Assembly (NCBI RefSeq): GCF_040706615.1
Contig: NZ_JAPDRF010000008.1
Span: 59,639 to 123,638 of the forward strand
Length of the DNA: 64,000 nt
From: Lentisalinibacter sediminis
Lineage (GTDB): Bacteria > Pseudomonadota > Gammaproteobacteria > Steroidobacterales > Woeseiaceae
Direction: 5' to 3'
The notes below the pieces were generated by a model. It was not told where the DNA came from, made no database searches, and was given only the letters and a program-made list of their open reading frames with translations. Made by a program: the position numbers and the translations under genes. Shown here in pieces: positions 61,114-64,000 of this stretch. The first letter of the stretch is position 1; each line of letters opens with the position of its first letter.

Positions 61114-62588
61114 TCTGGCGCGGACGCATCGGCGCGCCCGTCCAGCGCCGCGGCCGTCTCGCGGATGACCTCGACGGCCAGATCCACCTCGCGCCGGTGG
61201 GTGCGCACGTTCAGGATGGCCAGCCGCAGCACGTTGTGCCCGCCGAGGCGCGTCGTGGACAGGTAGATGCGGCCGTCGGCCTGGATGCGTTCCGCCAGCC
61301 GGCGGTTGAATGCATCGGCATCGCCCACTCCGGGCACATAGCGAAACACGACGATGGACAGGTCCGGCTCCGGTCCCACCTCGAAGCCGGGCAGCCCCGT
61401 CATGCGTGCATGGAAATAGCGGGCGAGCAGCAGCTTCTCCTCGAGCGCGGCGCGGAAGGCGTCCACGCCGGCGAGCTTCAGCGGCAGCCACAGACGCAGC
61501 GCGCGGAAGTGGCGGCTCAGCTCCGGCGAGGCTGCCGCCGGCGAGAGTTCCATGGCCTCGCCGAAACCGCCCGTGTCCTGCATGTAGTTCGCAGTATAGG
61601 TATAGGCCTGCCGCAGCTTCTCGCCGTCGCGCACCAGCACCAGCCCGGTGCCGAACGGCAGGAACAGGCCCTTGTGGGGGTCGAGCACGATGGAGTCGGC
61701 CCGCTCCATGCCGTCAAGTCGGCGCTTGCCCTCGCCCGTGAGGGCGAAGGACGCGCCGTAGGCACCGTCCACGTGCAGCCACAGCCTTTCTCGTTCGGCG
61801 ACGTCCGCGATGGCCGGCAGCGGATCCACCGCACCGGTATCCGTGGTACCGGCGGAGGCGACGACCAGCCAGGGCCGCAGCCCGTCGGCCCGATCCTGCG
61901 CGAGCTGCGCCTCCAGCGCGCCGACGTCCATTCGGTAGCGTGCATCCAGCGGGATGCGCCGCTGCACGCACTCGCCGACGCCGGCGATGGCCAGCGCCTT
62001 GTCGACGCAGTGGTGAGTCTGGGCCGTGAGGTAGACCACCGTGCGTTCGACGTCCCGCGCCCGGACGGCGCAGGCCTGCCGCGCCGTCACGATCGCCGAC
62101 AGGATGGCGATGCTGCCGCCGGAGGTGAGGTCTCCGGCAGCGGATTGCGGATAGCCGATGAAATCCGCAACCCAGCGCAGCAGGCGGCGCTCCATTCTGA
62201 CGGCGCCCGGGCTGGCGTAGGTCACCCCGGCGTACGGATTCGTCACGGCCGCCAGGTAGTCGCCGAGTGCCGCAGCGTACAGCCCGCTGCCCGGGATGAA
62301 GCCGAAGAAGCGGCCCACGGTCTCGTTCACGCCGGGCCGCTCGACCCCTTGGGCATAGGCGGCGAGTACGTGGTCGATCGGCGCCGGCTCATCGCCGAAC
62401 GGCTCGTCGAGCACCGCGAGGTCGGCGGAGTCGGGCGTCGTGTAGGCGGGCATGGTACCCAGCCGCGTCAGATAGTCTTCCGCACGCTCGTTGACGGCGG
62501 TCAGGAGTTCGCCGCGTTCCTCGGCGGACGGGTGCAGCGCGGCGGCACGTGCCTCCAGCGCAGCGAGCTTGTCTGCGACGATCGGCAT
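61110..62588 (-). CDS. PLP-dependent group II amino-acid decarboxylase (aromatic/glutamate-like)
   Basis: A 492-residue fold-type I decarboxylase. The PLP-binding motif is ADSIVLDPHKGLFLPFGTGL (Lys in DPHKG) and HVDGAYGASFALTGEG precedes it; LTSGGSIAILSAIVTAR supports the family. This is the aromatic-amino-acid/glutamate decarboxylase group (DDC, GAD, TDC), and the substrate is not decided by these motifs. The upstream small membrane peptide gene lies 9 bases before the start, so the two are probably cotranscribed. Confidence 0.86.
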   Translation of the reverse strand: MPIVADKLAALEARAAALHPSAEERGELLTAVNERAEDYLTRLGTMPAYTTPDSADLAVLDEPFGDEPAPIDHVLAAYAQGVERPGVNETVGRFFGFIPGSGLYAAALGDYLAAVTNPYAGVTYASPGAVRMERRLLRWVADFIGYPQSAAGDLTSGGSIAILSAIVTARQACAVRARDVERTVVYLTAQTHHCVDKALAIAGVGECVQRRIPLDARYRMDVGALEAQLAQDRADGLRPWLVVASAGTTDTGAVDPLPAIADVAERERLWLHVDGAYGASFALTGEGKRRLDGMERADSIVLDPHKGLFLPFGTGLVLVRDGEKLRQAYTYTANYMQDTGGFGEAMELSPAAASPELSRHFRALRLWLPLKLAGVDAFRAALEEKLLLARYFHARMTGLPGFEVGPEPDLSIVVFRYVPGVGDADAFNRRLAERIQADGRIYLSTTRLGGHNVLRLAILNVRTHRREVDLAVEVIRETAAALDGRADASAPD

Positions 62589-62597
62589 AGGTGAATG

Positions 62598-62771
62598 CTA
62601 ACGTGCCCTGGTATCCGGAGTCGGAGATTCCGCCGGCGGCGTATCCTCTTGCGCAGATTCCTGCTGGCTGCGCTCCTGCACCGCCTCCTCCAGTGCTCGC
62701 TGCAGCCCGATGAGAGCGAGCAGCGCCAGCAGCGAAAGAACGACCACCATCAACAGCAATCTGGAATTCAT
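62598..62771 (-). CDS. 57-residue single-span membrane peptide
   Basis: A short leftward frame, MNSRLLLMVVV..., with one clear transmembrane segment (residues 4-23) followed by an acidic, Glu/Gln-rich, proline-ended tail. It ends 9 bases before the decarboxylase ATG. No family recognised. The ribosome binding site is weak. Hydrophobic N-terminus plus polar tail and close spacing make it plausible. Confidence 0.5.
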   Translation of the reverse strand: MNSRLLLMVVVLSLLALLALIGLQRALEEAVQERSQQESAQEDTPPAESPTPDTRAR

Positions 62772-62858
62772 GCTTCGAGTTTACCGTTTGCGCGCACTGC
62801 CGACTGCCCTAGAATCGACGGACTGACCGTAACCCCGCGAGACGGAACGAGGAATACC

Positions 62859-63791
62859 ATGAAGAATTACCTGCTGCTGCCCGCCGCCCTGCTGCTTGCC
62901 GCCTGCGGCCAGCCCGAAGAGGCCTCGGCGCCCGCAACCGAGCCGACTGGCGAGCCGGAAGCGGCAGCGGAGACGGCGTCGCCCGAGCTTGCCGCGAAGC
63001 CCGCGCCCGAACGACTGGCGGAGATCCTGGCGGCCCAGCCCGAGGAGGTGCAGGCCCGCTACGAGCACCGCCATCCGCAGGAGACGCTGGCGTTCTTCGG
63101 CATCGAACCGGGCATGACGGTGGTCGAGGCGCTGCCCGGCGGCGGCTGGTACACGAAGATCGTGCTGCCCTATCTGGGCGCGGACGGCCGGGTGATCGGC
63201 GCCGACTACGCGCTGGAGATGTTCCCGCTGTTCGGCTTCTTCAGCGACGAGCAGATCAAGAAGAAGGAGACATGGGTGGAGGACTGGACCGCTCAGGCGG
63301 AAGGCTGGGCCGGCGATGACGGCGCCGCGGTCTCGGCCTTCGTGCTCGGCTCGCTGCCCGAGGAGATGAAGGGGACGGCGGATGCGATGCTGTTCATCCG
63401 CGCCCTGCACAACCTCGCCCGCTTCGAGGACGAAGGCGGTTACCTGACGGCCGCGCTCGCCGATACGTATGCGGTACTGAAGCCGGGCGGCGTCGTGGGC
63501 GTCGTCCAGCACGAGGCAAGGCCGGACATGCCCGACGAGTGGGCGGACGGCAGTGCGGGCTATCTCAAGCAGGCCTTCGTCATCAACGCTTTCGAGGAGG
63601 CCGGTTTCGAACTCGCCGCCGAGAGCGATATCAACGCGAACCCGGCCGACCAGCCGACCACCGAGGACGTGGTCTGGCGGCTGCCGCCGACGCTGGCCAC
63701 CAGCCGGGAAGACCCGGAACTGCGGGAACAGCTGCAGGCGGTCGGCGAATCGAACCGCATGACGCTGCTGTTCCGCAAGCCGGCGGAATAG
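62859..63791 (+). CDS. lipoprotein SAM-dependent methyltransferase (COG4798-like)
   Basis: A 310-residue protein with a lipoprotein signal (KNYLLLPAALLLAACGQ, lipobox LAAC) and a low-complexity Ala/Glu/Pro linker to about residue 55. The methyltransferase-like domain has GIEPGMTVVEALPGGGWYTKIVLPYLG, a motif I variant, and YAVLKPGGVVGVVQHEARP. Methyltransferases need cytoplasmic SAM, so the exported form is odd; such proteins occur in marine gammaproteobacteria without known function. ACGAGGA precedes the ATG at 62859. Confidence 0.82.
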   Translation: MKNYLLLPAALLLAACGQPEEASAPATEPTGEPEAAAETASPELAAKPAPERLAEILAAQPEEVQARYEHRHPQETLAFFGIEPGMTVVEALPGGGWYTKIVLPYLGADGRVIGADYALEMFPLFGFFSDEQIKKKETWVEDWTAQAEGWAGDDGAAVSAFVLGSLPEEMKGTADAMLFIRALHNLARFEDEGGYLTAALADTYAVLKPGGVVGVVQHEARPDMPDEWADGSAGYLKQAFVINAFEEAGFELAAESDINANPADQPTTEDVVWRLPPTLATSREDPELREQLQAVGESNRMTLLFRKPAE

Positions 63792-63795
63792 CCAC

Positions 63796-63860
63796 GTGGG
63801 CGGGCCTTCGCGCCCGATCCCTGATGGGCATGTAGGAGGGCCGGGTAGGAGGGGCTTTAA
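63796..63860. repeat. cluster of REP copies, the last one interrupted
   Basis: Three REP-like units: a variant palindrome at 63796-63817 (GTGGGCGGGCC-TTCG-CGCCCGA), a truncated one at 63832-63842 (GTAGGAGGGCC) and GTAGGAGGGGCTT at 63845-63857, which is cut in its loop by the IS element from 63861. They follow the methyltransferase stop directly. Confidence 0.78.
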
Positions 63861-64000
63861 GGAACCTCTAAAAACCCCGGCGTATTCCTGTCAAAATTGC
63901 GCGCAGGAGATTTGGCGCGAGGTGACGGGGATGCAGCCGGGTTTTTTCGATTTGGAAGATCGCTACGCGCTGCTGGAGGAGCTGGGCGATCCGCTGCCGA
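63861..64000 (+). mobile_element. IS5-like insertion sequence, left end (continues beyond window)
   Basis: The element begins near 63861 with GGAACCTCTAAAAA, a typical terminal-repeat start, directly after TTAA in the REP loop; a short TNA-type target duplication (TTA or TAA) is expected for this family. The transposase start is inside at 63931. The right end is outside the window, so the terminal repeat and target site cannot be checked here. Confidence 0.7.
63931..64000 (+). CDS. IS5-family transposase, N-terminus (cut by window edge)
   Basis: The last 70 bases encode MQPGFFDLEDRYALLEELGDP-like residues, the N-terminus seen in many IS5-family transposases (for example M-PGFFDLDDR). Only about 23 residues are visible and the catalytic DDE residues lie outside the window. 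It begins 70 bases inside the proposed left end, as expected for an IS transposase. Confidence 0.68.
   Translation, partial: MQPGFFDLEDRYALLEELGDPLP

Overview
The window is GC-rich (clearly above 60% by eye, except for one AT-richer patch) with tightly packed, overlapping genes. Gene content points to a Gammaproteobacterium: the Na+-NQR start nqrA, LpxL/HtrB, a WaaE-like LPS glycosyltransferase, PntAB, YqaA, YegP, a Bax-like glucosaminidase, CusCBA, and GTAG-type REP palindromes. I cannot name a genus. No rRNA, tRNA or CRISPR array was recognised.

Layout. 1-1.6 kb: nqrA (partial) behind a UbiA-family prenyltransferase, both leftward. 1.9-9.7 kb: hypC-A-B-D-F-E, the maturation set for [NiFe]-hydrogenase, followed by formate-THF ligase; no hydrogenase structural gene lies in the window. 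9.7-10.07 kb: a REP-bounded structured repeat (element A). 10.1-13.7 kb: universal stress protein, SDR/DUF2867 protein, sulfotransferase, GFA protein. 13.74-16.1 kb: an AT-richer patch with a methyltransferase and a DUF3943 protein, probably acquired. 16.2-23.5 kb: a lipase-like hydrolase and a copper/silver efflux operon (copL-like, cusC, cusB, cusA). 23.7-26.6 kb: envelope genes (two glycosyltransferases, lipid A acyltransferase). 26.7-32.6 kb: TonB receptor, structured element B, TetR regulator, acyl-CoA ligase and hydrolase; four matching palindromes tie these into one candidate regulon. 32.6-40.8 kb: AmpG-like MFS, small membrane protein, pntA, pntB, pyruvate carboxylase. 40.9-43.0 kb: amidoligase, class-I glutamine amidotransferase-like hydrolase and YqaA, overlapping. 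43.1-48.1 kb: rhomboid, phosphatase, YegP, a kinase-HDOD fusion and a GAF-GGDEF cyclase.

48.1-54.3 kb holds the most interesting locus: a leftward run of amidase, GntR regulator, a 61-residue peptide, C39-like peptidase, RLAN/RimK-like ATP-grasp ligase, GCS2-like ligase and N-formylglutamate amidohydrolase-like enzyme, nearly all overlapping at their ends. It looks like an amide/peptide-bond making and breaking pathway of unknown product. 54.5-63.8 kb: a collagen-stalked lipoprotein, alkylsulfatase, polysaccharide deacetylase, Bax-like protein, flavin reductase, PLP decarboxylase, small membrane peptide and a lipoprotein methyltransferase. The right edge enters an IS5-like element that appears to have landed in a REP palindrome.

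The other undescribed-looking signal is the pair of REP-bounded multi-hairpin elements at 9690-10068 and 29130-29380, in opposite orientations; one base pair of their longest stem differs between copies by a compensatory double change.
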